Positions 33,638 to 43,841 of a DNA stretch of 64,000 nt are shown here, in pieces. Made by a program: the position numbers and the translations under genes. Source of the DNA: AP-15 sp963772965 (GTDB lineage: Bacteria; Pseudomonadota; Alphaproteobacteria; ATCC43930; CGMCC-115725); the NCBI GenBank assembly GCA_963772965.1, contig CAVYZU010000001.1, positions 372,001 through 436,000 of the forward strand. Direction: 5' to 3'. The notes below the pieces were generated by a model. The model had not been told where the DNA came from. It saw only the letters and a list, made by a program, of their open reading frames with translations, and made no database searches. Each line of letters starts with the position of its first letter. Position 1 is the first letter of the stretch.

Positions 33638-35941
33638 CTACTCCACCAGCTCAGGTTCCTTTGGCTCGACCGGAGCGACAGGCCGCTCTTCAAAGGCAAA
33701 GTCGAGCGCATCTTCGTCCGCCTTTTTGGTAACGCGCACAATGCCGCCCTTGGCCAAGCGCCCGAACAGCAACTCTTCCGCGAGCGGCTTTTTGATATGC
33801 TCCTGAATCACCCGGGCCAGCGGGCGCGCGCCGAAGAGCGGATCATAGCCCTTTTGCGCGAGCCACACGCGCGCTGCTTCATCGAGTTCGATCGTAACGT
33901 TGCGATCGGCGAGCTGCTCTTCCAGTTGCAGCACGAACTTGTCGACAACCCGGCCGATTGTCTCGGTCGAGAGCGCTGCGAACGAAATCACCGCATCAAG
34001 CCGGTTGCGGAATTCCGGGGTGAACATGCGGTTGATCGCTTCGTGGTCGTCCCCTTCACGAATACCGCTGCCAAAGCCGATTGCCGGCTTCGCCAAGTCT
34101 GAAGCGCCAGCATTCGTGGTCATTATTAGGATTACGTTACGGAAATCGACGTTTTTGCCGTTGTGGTCGGTCAGCTTGCCATAGTCCATGACCTGTAGGA
34201 GGATGTTGAACAGGTCCGGATGCGCCTTCTCGATCTCATCAAGCAACAGCACCGAGTGCGGGTGCTGATCGATCGCATCAGTCAGCAAACCGCCTTGATC
34301 AAAGCCGACATAGCCCGGCGGCGCACCGATGAGCCGAGACACGGTATGCCGCTCCATATATTCGGACATGTCAAAGCGGGTGATTTCGATGCCGAGAGTA
34401 CGAGCCAATTGGCGCGCAACCTCGGTTTTGCCCACCCCGGTTGGACCCGAAAAGAGATAGGAGCCGATCGGCTTTTCCGGATCCCGCAGCCCGGCACGCG
34501 CCAGCTTGATTGCCGAGACCAAAGCCTCGATTGCGTTGTCCTGCCCGAACACCATTGTCTTCAGGTCGCGGTCTAAGTTTCTGAGCACCTCGCGGTCGTC
34601 GCGTGACACGCTCTTGGGCGGGATCCGCGCCATTGTGGCGATGACGGCCTCGACCTCCCGCGCGGTGATCGTCTTGCGCCGCCGATTCTCCGGCACCAGC
34701 ATCTGCGCCGCCCCGGTTTCGTCGATCACGTCGATCGCCTTGTCCGGCAATTTGCGGTCGCCGATGTAACGATGCGACAACTCGACCGCCGCCCGCAGCG
34801 CATCGACCGTATAGCGCACCTTATGGTGCCGCTCGTAATACGGTTTCAGCCCGCGCAAGATTTTGATCGAATCTTCGACCGTCGGTTCGTTCACGTCAAT
34901 CTTTTGGAACCGCCTGACGAGAGCGCGGTCCTTTTCAAAATAGTTGCGGTATTCTTTATATGTCGTCGAGCCGATACAGCGTATAGCCCCGCCGGCGAGC
35001 GCCGGTTTCAACAAGTTCGAGGCGTCCATCGCCCCACCGCTCGTCGCACCCGCACCGATCACCGTGTGTATTTCATCAATGAACAGGATTGCGCCGGGCT
35101 GGGCTTCAAGCTCCGACAAAACCGCCTTGAGCCGTTCTTCGAAGTCGCCGCGGTAGCGGGTTCCGGCCAGCAGCGATCCCATGTCGAGAGCATAGATCGT
35201 CGCGTTGGCTAATACTTCGGGAACCTCGCGCTGGACAATCCGGCGGGCGAGCCCCTCGGCGATGGCGGTCTTGCCCACGCCTGGATCGCCGACATAAAGC
35301 GGGTTGTTCTTCGAGCGCCGGCACAGAATCTGGATCGTGCGGTCGACCTCTGCTTCGCGACCGATTAGCGGATCGATGCGGCCGCCCTTCGCCTTTTTGT
35401 TCAAGTTGACGCAATAGGCGTCGAGAGCGTCATGTCCGCGCTTTTGCGATTTCTCGCCGCGTTCGTCTTCCTCCGCCCCCTGGACACGTCGCGTCTCTGA
35501 GCGGCCCGGCGCCTTGGCGATCCCATGCGAAATGTAATTGACCGCGTCGAACCGCGTCATGTCCTGTTCCTGCAGGAAATAGACGGCATGGCTCTCGCGC
35601 TCCGCGAACATCGCGACCAGCACGTTTGCGCCGGTCACCTCCTCGCGTCCGGATGATTGCACGTGGATCGCAGCTCGTTGCAGGACACGCTGAAAACTCG
35701 CCGTTGGCTTTGCGTCGTCCTTATGAGCCGAAACGAGATTGCCGAGTTCATTGTCGACGTAGGTCAGCACCTCGCGGCGCAAGCGCTCGAGATCAACGCT
35801 GCAAGCCCGCAGCACCGCCACGGCATCCTGGTCCTCGGTCAACGCCAACAATAGGTGTTCGAGTGTGGCGTATTCGTGCCGCCGGTCGTTGGCGTAGGCG
35901 AGAGCCCGATGCAGAGATTTTTCGAGATTGCGTGACAGCAC
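33638..35941 (-). CDS. clpA: ATP-dependent Clp protease ATP-binding subunit ClpA
   Basis: The AAA+ unfoldase that feeds N-degron and other substrates to ClpP. GTG 35941 (LSRNLEKSLHRALAYA) with AAGGAAGG upstream is the best start, giving 767 residues. It has the N-domain, a first Walker A GDPGVGKTAIAEGLA with FIDEIHTVIGAG, and a second GPTGVGKTEVARQLA with LLLDEIEKAH. The adaptor gene clpS lies 20 bases upstream in the usual operon. A long Glu/Pro-rich tail ends it. Confidence 0.97.
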   Translation of the reverse strand: MLSRNLEKSLHRALAYANDRRHEYATLEHLLLALTEDQDAVAVLRACSVDLERLRREVLTYVDNELGNLVSAHKDDAKPTASFQRVLQRAAIHVQSSGREEVTGANVLVAMFAERESHAVYFLQEQDMTRFDAVNYISHGIAKAPGRSETRRVQGAEEDERGEKSQKRGHDALDAYCVNLNKKAKGGRIDPLIGREAEVDRTIQILCRRSKNNPLYVGDPGVGKTAIAEGLARRIVQREVPEVLANATIYALDMGSLLAGTRYRGDFEERLKAVLSELEAQPGAILFIDEIHTVIGAGATSGGAMDASNLLKPALAGGAIRCIGSTTYKEYRNYFEKDRALVRRFQKIDVNEPTVEDSIKILRGLKPYYERHHKVRYTVDALRAAVELSHRYIGDRKLPDKAIDVIDETGAAQMLVPENRRRKTITAREVEAVIATMARIPPKSVSRDDREVLRNLDRDLKTMVFGQDNAIEALVSAIKLARAGLRDPEKPIGSYLFSGPTGVGKTEVARQLARTLGIEITRFDMSEYMERHTVSRLIGAPPGYVGFDQGGLLTDAIDQHPHSVLLLDEIEKAHPDLFNILLQVMDYGKLTDHNGKNVDFRNVILIMTTNAGASDLAKPAIGFGSGIREGDDHEAINRMFTPEFRNRLDAVISFAALSTETIGRVVDKFVLQLEEQLADRNVTIELDEAARVWLAQKGYDPLFGARPLARVIQEHIKKPLAEELLFGRLAKGGIVRVTKKADEDALDFAFEERPVAPVEPKEPELVE

Positions 35942-35961
35942 TCCCGACCTTCCTTCCTTGC

Positions 35962-36288
35962 CTAATCTTTTTCCAGCGTGCACTGCAGCGGATGCTGGTG
36001 CTGCCGGGCGAAATCCATTACCTGGGTTACCTTGGTTTCAGCGACTTCATACGTATAGACACCGCATATCCCGACACCGCGACGATGCACATGGAGCATT
36101 ATGCGAGTTGCTTCCTGTCGGGTCTTGGCAAAAAACCGCTCCAGAATGTGGACGACGAACTCCATAGGCGTGTAGTCGTCGTTGAGCATCAAAACCTTGT
36201 ACATCGACGGTTTCTTCGTCTTCGGCTTGGCCTTGACGACGACGCCCGTTCCCGGCCCTTCCTCGCCCCGCTTTCCGTTGTCGCTCAT
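35962..36288 (-). CDS. clpS: ClpA adaptor protein ClpS
   Basis: A 108-residue adaptor that recognises N-degron substrates and hands them to ClpA. The conserved core is YKVLMLNDDYTPMEFVVHIL (substrate-pocket Asn-Asp-Asp), then RIMLHVHRRGVGICGVYTYE with the ClpA-contacting helix, ending HPLQCTLEKD. The N-terminal 25 residues are a flexible charged tail as usual. First gene of the clpSA operon. Confidence 0.97.
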   Translation of the reverse strand: MSDNGKRGEEGPGTGVVVKAKPKTKKPSMYKVLMLNDDYTPMEFVVHILERFFAKTRQEATRIMLHVHRRGVGICGVYTYEVAETKVTQVMDFARQHQHPLQCTLEKD

Positions 36289-36404
36289 ATCGACCCAGGC
36301 TCATCGCCTTGCTTGCTATCCAATGATATTGGCTTTCTCACGGTGCGGAAAACCATTTTTCTTCGTCGGGACCCATGCGCGCGCGTGACTGCCCACATGC
36401 CCAC

Positions 36405-37394
36405 CTACTCCGTGCCGAAGGGTCGGCGCAGCAGCCGGTCGGCTGTTTGGTCGATCGAGGCGCCATGATGGAGTACTGCATCCACCGCCGCACAAATCGG
36501 CATCTCGATCCCATGGCGCGCCGCCAGCGCAGTGATCGCCGGTGCGGTCGACACACCTTCGATGATCGTGCGCCGGCCGGCGAGTGCGGCATTAAGGTCC
36601 TGCCCACGGCCGAGATCCAGGCCTAAAGCATGATTGCGGGATTGGGTTGCCGTGCAGCTGAGCACCAGATCCCCGAGACCCGACAAGCCGCGAAATGTTT
36701 CAGCCTGTGCCCCTTGGGAGACCCCAAGCCGAACCATCTCGGCAAGACCACGGGTAATCAGCGCTGCTCGCGCATTGTCGCCGAGCTCGCGCCCGACGAC
36801 GATCCCACAAGCGATCGCGACCACATTCTTGACCGCACCGCCGATCTCCACGCCCAATGGGTCGCTTGACAAGTAGGGGCGAAACCGGTTGCTGCCAAGC
36901 GCTGCCAAAAAGCGCGCAGCAAGTTTGGCGTCGGTGCTGGCGATTGTCACCGCTGTGGGGAGATCGCGGGCGACCTCGGCCGCAAAACTCGGTCCCGACA
37001 GCACGGCATATGGAGAAGCGGGAAGAATTTCTGCCCCAATCTGCGACATCATCGCCAGCGAGCCGATCTCGATGCCTTTGGCGCAGTGCAGGAGCGGAAG
37101 CCCGGACGGGGCGTGGGCGGACAGCCTTTCGAGAACGCCGCGCAAAAATTGAGCGGGAACAACCAATAACGCGGCACCGGCGTGCGCGACGACAGCCCCC
37201 ATATCACTCGTGCACCTAAGGCCGGAATCGAGCCTCAGACCCGGCAGATAGAACGGGTTCTCCCCGTTGTTGATCGCGGTGACGATCTCAGGGTCGCGCG
37301 CCCACAAGGATACGTCCGATCCCGCGCGCCGCGCTGCGACCGACAAAGCAGTCCCCCACGCCCCGGCGCCGATGACCGCGAGCCGCATTACCAA
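36405..37394 (-). CDS. gpsA: Glycerol-3-phosphate dehydrogenase [NAD(P)+]
   Basis: Makes sn-glycerol 3-phosphate from dihydroxyacetone phosphate for phospholipid synthesis. The 329-residue protein has the N-terminal dinucleotide site VIGAGAWGTALSVAA, the substrate-binding LLHCAKGIE and GGAVKNVVAIACGI with the catalytic Lys, and TRGLAEMVRLG. It lies 9 bases downstream of tsaD, an arrangement common in alphaproteobacteria. Confidence 0.96.
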   Translation of the reverse strand: MVMRLAVIGAGAWGTALSVAARRAGSDVSLWARDPEIVTAINNGENPFYLPGLRLDSGLRCTSDMGAVVAHAGAALLVVPAQFLRGVLERLSAHAPSGLPLLHCAKGIEIGSLAMMSQIGAEILPASPYAVLSGPSFAAEVARDLPTAVTIASTDAKLAARFLAALGSNRFRPYLSSDPLGVEIGGAVKNVVAIACGIVVGRELGDNARAALITRGLAEMVRLGVSQGAQAETFRGLSGLGDLVLSCTATQSRNHALGLDLGRGQDLNAALAGRRTIIEGVSTAPAITALAARHGIEMPICAAVDAVLHHGASIDQTADRLLRRPFGTE

Positions 37395-37403
37395 GCCACG
37401 CTT

Positions 37404-38457
37404 TTACCTGGTGCCTAGGCGCGTCGGCGCCGACGTATCGAGCGGCCAGCGCGGTCGCGGCGCCGCGGCAAGATCATCGACGAACCCAAGGCGCAACCGC
37501 TCCAGACCGGCCCACGCGATCATCGCCGCGTTGTCCGTGCAAAGTGCCGGCGGCGGTGCGATAAAATCGAGCCCACCCGAAGCAGCTAGACCTTCAAGGC
37601 GGTGCCGAAGGCGAGCATTCGCCGCGACCCCGCCGGCCGCCACAAGAGTTCTCCCCTCTGGGCAATTGCCGCGAAACCAGGCAATCGCATTCGCAGTGCG
37701 ATCGCAGAGCGCGTCGCAAATCGCTTTTTCGACCGCGGCCGCAAGATCGCATCTGTCTTGTGGACTAAGTGGGAAGCGGTCGTTCGCGATCCGCCGCACC
37801 GCGGTCTTAAGCCCGGAAAACGAGAAGTCGCAGCCGGGTCGCCCGACCAGCGGCCGGGGCAGCGCGAAGCGTCGTGCGTCGCCGTGCTGTGCGGCGCGTT
37901 CGATCGCCGGACCGCCAGGATAGCCGAGGCCAATCAGTTTGGCCGTTTTGTCAAAGGCCTCGCCTGCGGCGTCGTCGAGAGTTGTGCCAAGCTGGGTATA
38001 GCGTCCGACGCCGGCGCAAGCCAGCAACTGACAGTGCCCGCCCGATACCAGCAGCAGCAGATAGGGGAAATCGACCCACGCGCTCAATCGTACACTGAGT
38101 GCGTGGGCTTCGAGATGGTTGACCGCGATGAAGGGCTTGCCCGAAGCCCAGGCAATGCCCTTCGCCACCATCGTCCCGACGATCAGGCCGCCGATCAGCC
38201 CGGGTCCCGCGGCGGCGGCTACGCCGTCGATTTCTGCCAAGCTGACCCTGGCATCGCCGAGCGCCTGCCGCACCAACGGCTGAATATGATCGAGATGTGC
38301 CCGAGCGGCTATCTCGGGCACAACTCCGCCGAACTCGACATGCTCGGTTAGTTGTGAGCGTACCAAGTTGGAGAGGATTTGCGGAACCGGCGCAGAAGAG
38401 TTCGACGACGGCAGCCGCCGTCTCGTCGCAGCTCGTTTCTATTCCTAGGACAATCAC
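37404..38457 (-). CDS. tsaD: tRNA threonylcarbamoyladenosine synthase subunit TsaD, frameshifted
   Basis: TsaD transfers the threonylcarbamoyl group to A37 of ANN-decoding tRNAs and is normally essential. GTG 38457 gives the standard N-terminus IVLGIETSCDETAAAVVE. The metal motif NHLEAHAL, the LLLVSGGHCQL loop and KTAKLIGLGYPGGPAIE are present. The frame breaks near 38400: removing one base restores ILSNLVRSQLTEH. Total length is 351 codons plus one base. Because an essential gene should not be broken, a sequence error is the likelier cause. Confidence 0.92.
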
Positions 38458-38509
38458 GGGAACATCGCGGCGCGCCAGCGCGCTGGCTCGCAAAGGCAGC
38501 CGGGCCGGA

Positions 38510-40057
38510 TTACCCGGGCTGGGCCACCTCGTAGGTTTTTAGGGTCTTATCTGTCGCCGCATCGATTTCGAGCAGCTTTACCGCATAGCCCCATAACACT
38601 GCCGCGTGCCGCATGACCGCGCGGCAGCTTTTCTCGGCAAGCAGAACCCCGTCATGGACGTAGTGCGCAAGAACGAGGCAACGGTCGCCGCGTAGATCGA
38701 CATCAACGACCTGAATATCAGGCTCGCGACGCGACAAATCGTATTGCCGCGCCAAGGCGCTTCGTATCTTGCGGTACCCGACGTCGTCGTGAATCGCCTC
38801 GACCCGCAGGGCGGGCTTGCTACTGTCGTCCGACACGGCAAACATGCGAAACTTGCGCATAATCGCCGGGCTCAGGTGCTGCAGTACAAAACTCTCATCG
38901 CGATAGTTGGCCCAGGCGTGACGCAACACACCGTAGCCATTGCCGCGACCGGCAATCTCCGGAAACCACGCCAAGTCCTCCTCGGTCGGCTCCTCGCAAA
39001 TTCGACGGACATCCGACATCATCGCAAAGCCGAGCGCGTAAGGATTGATGCCGCTAAACCGCGGATCATCGAAGTCCGGCTGAAACACAACACTCGAATG
39101 CGAGTGCAGGAATTCGAGCATCGATCCCTCAGTGATCAATCCCTTGTCGTGCAAGCGGCGCATAATTTCGTAATGCACGAAGGTCGCACAGCCCTCGTTC
39201 ATCATCTGAGTTTGTTTTTGCGGATAAAAGTATTGCGCAACCAAGCGGACGATGCGGATCAGCTCACGCTGCCAATCCTCAAGCCGCGGGGCACGCTTTT
39301 CGATCAGATAAAGGAGGTTTTCTTCGGGTAGACCCAGGTCGCGTTTGATCTCTTGCAAACGCGCCTCGGCAGCGTCCGGATCTTCCTTGTCTCTGCCGAG
39401 CCCCGGAACCGTACGCCAAAGATCATTGTAAGTCGCCTCGGCATGCGCCTGCCACTCCTCGGCTCGCCGGCGCTCTTCGGCCAAATTGGGCTTTGTTCGG
39501 TGGGCATAGCGATTAACGCCGTGATCCTTTAGCGCATGCGCTGCGTCGAGCACCCGCTCGACCGCCTCAACGCCATACCGCTCCTCACATTTCGTGACGT
39601 AATCGCGGGCGAAACTTAGATAGTCGAGGATGCCGTTAGCGTCGGTCCATTGCCGGAATAAGTAATTGTTCTTGAAGAAATGGTTATGGCCAAAGGCGGC
39701 GTGAGCCATTACCAAAGTCTGCATCGTCATGGAGTTTTCCTCCATGATATAACAGATGCAAGGGTTGGAATTGATTACGATCTCGTAAGCAAGGCCCTGC
39801 AATCCTTTGCGGTACAGAGTCTCGTGGAACGCGAAACGCTTGCCAAAGCTCCAGTGCCGATACATCAGCGGAAGCCCAACCGATGCATAAGCGTCGAGCA
39901 TCTGCTCCGAGGTGATGACCTCGACCTGCACCGGGTAGACGTCGAGCCCGAGTTCGTCGAGCGCGATCTTCTCGATCGCGTCAAAGGTTTGACGGAGTGA
40001 ACCGTAGTCCCAATTGGGGCCGCTGAACAGCGGCGCCGATGTTTCCAACCGCGCCAT
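38510..40057 (-). CDS. spoVR: SpoVR family protein
   Basis: A 515-residue member of the SpoVR/YcgB family, function unknown but regularly co-encoded with prkA and yeaH. Start set at ATG 40057 (MARLETSAPLFSGPNWDY); the frame runs further upstream only by overlapping yeaH. Hallmarks: YPVQVEVITSEQMLDAYASV, HWSFGKRF, INSNPCICYIMEENS, MNEGCATFVHYEIM and SGINPYALGFAMM. It follows yeaH after 16 bases. In Bacillus SpoVR is a cortex protein; in Gram-negatives the trio is a stationary-phase or stress system. Confidence 0.95.
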   Translation of the reverse strand: MARLETSAPLFSGPNWDYGSLRQTFDAIEKIALDELGLDVYPVQVEVITSEQMLDAYASVGLPLMYRHWSFGKRFAFHETLYRKGLQGLAYEIVINSNPCICYIMEENSMTMQTLVMAHAAFGHNHFFKNNYLFRQWTDANGILDYLSFARDYVTKCEERYGVEAVERVLDAAHALKDHGVNRYAHRTKPNLAEERRRAEEWQAHAEATYNDLWRTVPGLGRDKEDPDAAEARLQEIKRDLGLPEENLLYLIEKRAPRLEDWQRELIRIVRLVAQYFYPQKQTQMMNEGCATFVHYEIMRRLHDKGLITEGSMLEFLHSHSSVVFQPDFDDPRFSGINPYALGFAMMSDVRRICEEPTEEDLAWFPEIAGRGNGYGVLRHAWANYRDESFVLQHLSPAIMRKFRMFAVSDDSSKPALRVEAIHDDVGYRKIRSALARQYDLSRREPDIQVVDVDLRGDRCLVLAHYVHDGVLLAEKSCRAVMRHAAVLWGYAVKLLEIDAATDKTLKTYEVAQPG

Positions 40058-40073
40058 CGGCACGGAGCGTGTG

Positions 40074-41363
40074 TCAGGCACGAACGCCCCCCTTTGAAAA
40101 CAATTCGTGGAAGACCGAGAAGATTTGCGACGGATCCCCGACGCGCCGCATCGCAAAATGAGCGTGCGCTGGGGCAACCTCGCTATATGCACGCCATAGG
40201 TCACTGTCTCTGGCGAGCCCGGTGAGGCTGCCGCCCATCCCGTCGCCGACTTCGACATATGCAAAATATTGGCAGATCGGCAGCACCTCACCGCCGAGCA
40301 ACGATACGCAACGACCGCTATCGGCGCCGTAATTGTCGCCGTCGGAGGCTTGTGCAGCGTAAATGTTCCAGCGATCCGTCGGGTAGCGGGCTCGCGCCAC
40401 TTCGAGCATCTTTTCGAGCGCCGTCGAGACCACCGTACCGCCGGTTTCCCGACTATAGAAAAATGTCTCCTCGTCGACCTCCTCCGCCGTGCTGGTGTGA
40501 CGGATGAAGACCACATCGACGTGTCGGTATCGCCGGATCAAAAAGACGTGCAGCAACATGAAGAACCGCTTTGCGAGGTCCTTCATCGCTTCCGTCATAG
40601 AGCCGGACACGTCCATCAGGCAAAACATCACGGCTTCGGTATTGGGCCGCGGGACGCGCTCGAAGCGATTGTAGCGAACATCGAGCGGATCGATGTACGG
40701 AATTATCTTGCTGCGGTGCTCGGCGCGGTCGAGTTCGAGAGCGAGTTTCTTCGCCTCATCCTCGTCGCCTCGTGAGCGTGCCTCCTCCACCGCCTCGCGC
40801 AGAGCTTCAACTTCCCATTGCTTGGGACGGCGTAGCGAGATGCGACGCGCCATGCTGTTGCGCATCGTTCGCCGTACGCTGAGGTTCGATGGCGATCCGG
40901 TTACGGTATAACCGGCCCGCTGCAGGTCGAAGGCAAAGGTCTCCCGCAGGCTTTTCTTAACCAGGTCAGGCAGTTCGAGATCCTCAAAAAACATGTCGAG
41001 GAACTCGTCCCTCGACAATGTGAACTCGAACGCATCCTCACCCGAGCCATCCGGACTCCCTTCCGACCCACCGCGTCCCTCGCCGCCGGTCGGGCGCGGG
41101 ATCTCGTCGCCGCGGACATACTCCTTGTTGCCCGGAACGACGTGTTCGGCACGCCCGGTGCGCCTGCTGTGATGAAAGATCGGCTCGACAATCCCGCGCA
41201 TCGGGATCGCCACTTTCTCACCGTGTTCGACGTCGGCGACCTTGCGCTTGCGCAATGCGTTCTGAACTGCGGATTTGACCTCGGCCCTCGCGCGCGTCAG
41301 GAAACGCTGGCGATTGCTGAGGCTTTTGCCCTTCGGATTGGGCCGGCGGTCGACAATATTCAT
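40074..41363 (-). CDS. yeaH: YeaH/YhbH family protein (DUF444, VWA-like)
   Basis: A 429-residue protein of the DUF444 family. The C-terminal half is a von Willebrand A-like domain with the metal-binding DVSGSMTEAMKDLAKRFF and the HTSTAEEVDEETFFYSRETGGT loop. The N-terminal third is basic and rich in Arg (SNRQRFLTRARAEVK). It lies between prkA and spoVR and is thought to act with the PrkA kinase. No frameshift. Confidence 0.95.
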   Translation of the reverse strand: MNIVDRRPNPKGKSLSNRQRFLTRARAEVKSAVQNALRKRKVADVEHGEKVAIPMRGIVEPIFHHSRRTGRAEHVVPGNKEYVRGDEIPRPTGGEGRGGSEGSPDGSGEDAFEFTLSRDEFLDMFFEDLELPDLVKKSLRETFAFDLQRAGYTVTGSPSNLSVRRTMRNSMARRISLRRPKQWEVEALREAVEEARSRGDEDEAKKLALELDRAEHRSKIIPYIDPLDVRYNRFERVPRPNTEAVMFCLMDVSGSMTEAMKDLAKRFFMLLHVFLIRRYRHVDVVFIRHTSTAEEVDEETFFYSRETGGTVVSTALEKMLEVARARYPTDRWNIYAAQASDGDNYGADSGRCVSLLGGEVLPICQYFAYVEVGDGMGGSLTGLARDSDLWRAYSEVAPAHAHFAMRRVGDPSQIFSVFHELFSKGGVRA

Positions 41364-41397
41364 CGTCTTCCCTCCAAACCGTGCGCAAACGTCGCGC

Positions 41398-43345
41398 TTA
41401 ACCGGCCTTGTTCACACGCATGTACCACTCGACGAGGCGACGCACCTGGCGTTCGGTGTAGCCGCGCGCCACCATCCTTTCGAGGAAATCGGCGTGTTTC
41501 TTCTCGGTCTCACTATCCTTCTTTGAGCCAAAGCTGATGACCGGCAACAAATCCTCTACCTGCGAGAACATGCGCCGCTCGATCACCTCGCGCAACTTTT
41601 CGTACGATGTCCAGGCCGGGTTCCGCCCGGAGTTGGCAGCGCGAGCCCGCAATGCAAATTTGACGACTTCGTTTCGAAAGTCCTTCGGGTTGGCGATTCC
41701 GGCTGGCTTCTCAATCTTTGAAAGTTCCTGGTTAAGCAGCTCACGATTCATCAGCTGCCCGGTATCCGGATCTTTGTAATCCTGGTCTTCGATCCACGCG
41801 TCGGCATACGCGACGTACCGGTCAAACAGGTTCTGCCCATAGTCGGAATAAGATTCCAAATAAGCCTTCTGAATCTCATGTCCGATGAATTCCGCGTATC
41901 GCGGTGCGAGCTCGGCTTTGATGAAGTTCAGATACTTTTTCTCGACATCGTCCGCGAACTGCTCGCGCCAAATTGCCTGCTCCAGCACATACATTAGGTG
42001 GACCGGATCGGCCGCCACTTCCTGGGTGTCGAAGTTAAAGGTGCTGGAAAGCACTTTGAAAGCAAAGCGGGTCGAGATCCCGTCCATACCCTCGTCGACG
42101 CCAGCGGCATCGCGATATTCCTGACCGGACTTCGCGCGTGGATCGGTGTCTTTCAGGCTTTCGCCGTCATAAACCCGCATTTTTGAGTATAAGTTCGAAT
42201 TCTCGTGCGGTTTGAGCCGTGACAGCACGCTAAATCTCGACAGAATATCTAACGTCGATGGTGCGCATGGAGAATTCGCCAGCTCACTGTTTTGCAACAG
42301 CTTCTCGTAGATCTTGCGCTCTTCGGTGGCCCGCAGGCAATACGGAACCTTAATCACCGAGATACGGTCGATAAATGCCTCGTTATTCTTATTAGTCTTG
42401 AAGCTCTGCCACTCGGCCTCGTTTGAGTGCGCCAACACGATTCCTTGATACGGGATGCCGCCAATGTTTTCCGACCCGACATAGTTGCCTTCCTGCGTCG
42501 AGGTCAGCAAGCGGGTGCAGCATCTTGATCGGCGCCTTGAACATCTCAACGAATTCGAGCAGCCCCTGGGTCGTGCGGTTGAGCCCGCCCGAATAGGAGT
42601 ACGCGTCGGGATCGTTCTGGCTGAAGAATTCGAGCTTGCGGATGTCGACCTTGCCGACAAGGCTCGAAACGTCCTGGTTGTTCTCATCGCCGGGCTCGGT
42701 CTTGGCGATGCAAATTTGCCTCAGCCGCGAGGGCTGCATGCGCACTACGGTGAACTTTGTGATGTCGCCACCAAACTCTTCAAGCCGCTTGACCGCCCAG
42801 GGCGACAACGTCCCGGTTAGCCGGCGCAGCGGGACTCCGTAGCGCTTCTCCAATTCGGAGCCAAAGGTCACCGGGTCGAACAAGCCCAAGAGGGCTCTCG
42901 AATACCGGGCTAATCTCCTTGCCAGCCTTTAGGACGTAGACCGGCTCCTTTTCCATCAGCTGCTTCAGCCGCTCGGCGAGGGAGGATTTGCCGCCGCCAA
43001 CCGGCCCGAGCAGATAGAGGATCTGCTTGCGCTCTTCCAAACCCTGTGCGGCATGGCGGAAGAAACCGACAATCCGCTCGATCGTCTCTTCCATCCCGAA
43101 GAAATCCGAGAACTCGGGATAGACCTTAATCGTCCGGTTCAGAAGATCCGGCCAAGACGCCCGTCTTGGCTCGTATCGATCATCGTCGGCTCGCCAATCG
43201 CCTTCAACATGCGCTCGGCGGCGCCGGCATAAAAGGTCGGGTCATCGGAGCATTTCCCGAGATAGTCCTCGAGCGACAGCTCTACTTCCCGCCGGTTATC
43301 GTACAGCCGCGAATATAGTTCGAAAATCCCGTCGTCGAATCTCAT
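41398..43345 (-). CDS. prkA: Serine protein kinase PrkA, multiply frameshifted
   Basis: PrkA is an AAA+-type protein kinase of about 640 residues. The start RFDDGIFELYSRLYDN and P-loop LLGPVGGGKSSLAERL are present, and the C-terminal 380 residues are intact (GNYVGSENIGGIPYQGIVLA to WYMRVNKAG). Three indels break it: one missing base near 43137 (after RLGRIF), one extra near 42885 (before FDPVTFGSEL) and one extra near 42512 (before LLTSTQEGNY). The net +1 agrees with 1948 bases, 649 codons plus one. Three homopolymer-like slips in one gene point to consensus errors. Confidence 0.9.
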
Positions 43346-43841
43346 CTCTCACCTCGACCGACGCCAACGCTCAACTCAGCCGCTCCATAGCGCTGCAAAT
43401 GAGTGAACGCCGCGCGACGAAAAACATCGCCGAAATCACATTGGCAGTCATCGCGGTTCGGCAAGCCACGATCACCCTTTGATCGGGGAAGGCGCGACCT
43501 GCGCCGCACGCCCCAGGTTCGGCTATCCAACCTTCATTTCTTTCCAGACGCTATGAACGCAATCACTATGCCAAGCCTTTGTGGCGAGAGTACGGGCTCT
43601 CGTTCTAATTCGCCCCTCCGCCATCAACCCCCCTCAAGGCCCCCTCCTGACGTGTCTAGCAGCAAAAGCTGACGGACCCACGTTGAGACAACCTTCCCGA
43701 CAGCGTCAGAATAAGTTGACGCTCGAGAAATCCCAATAAAAATGTAGGTTAACTGCGGCCTTTGTCACCCCCGTCATCGGAGCGGGGAGAGATTTGCACT
43801 CACGCCGGCCGCTACAACCGCGGCGTTCTGCCGCACCAGGG
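43346..43841. other. Intergenic region between prkA and the SGNH gene
   Basis: About 500 bases with no convincing coding potential. On the minus strand it holds the unidentified promoter of the prkA operon. I looked for a sigma-54 match upstream of prkA, which some relatives have, and found none. A small CCCCG/CGGGG hairpin at 43769-43787 lies past the SGNH stop but lacks a T-tract. Confidence 0.6.

Noticed and set aside
40058..40516. N-terminal extension of spoVR into yeaH
   Set aside because: It is Arg/Ser-rich shadow translation of the yeaH strand; the SpoVR family begins at MARLETSAPL.
43346..43560. Sigma-54 promoter upstream of prkA
   Set aside because: I looked for TGGCAC-N5-TTGC on the minus strand, found only partial matches with wrong spacing, and did not list it.
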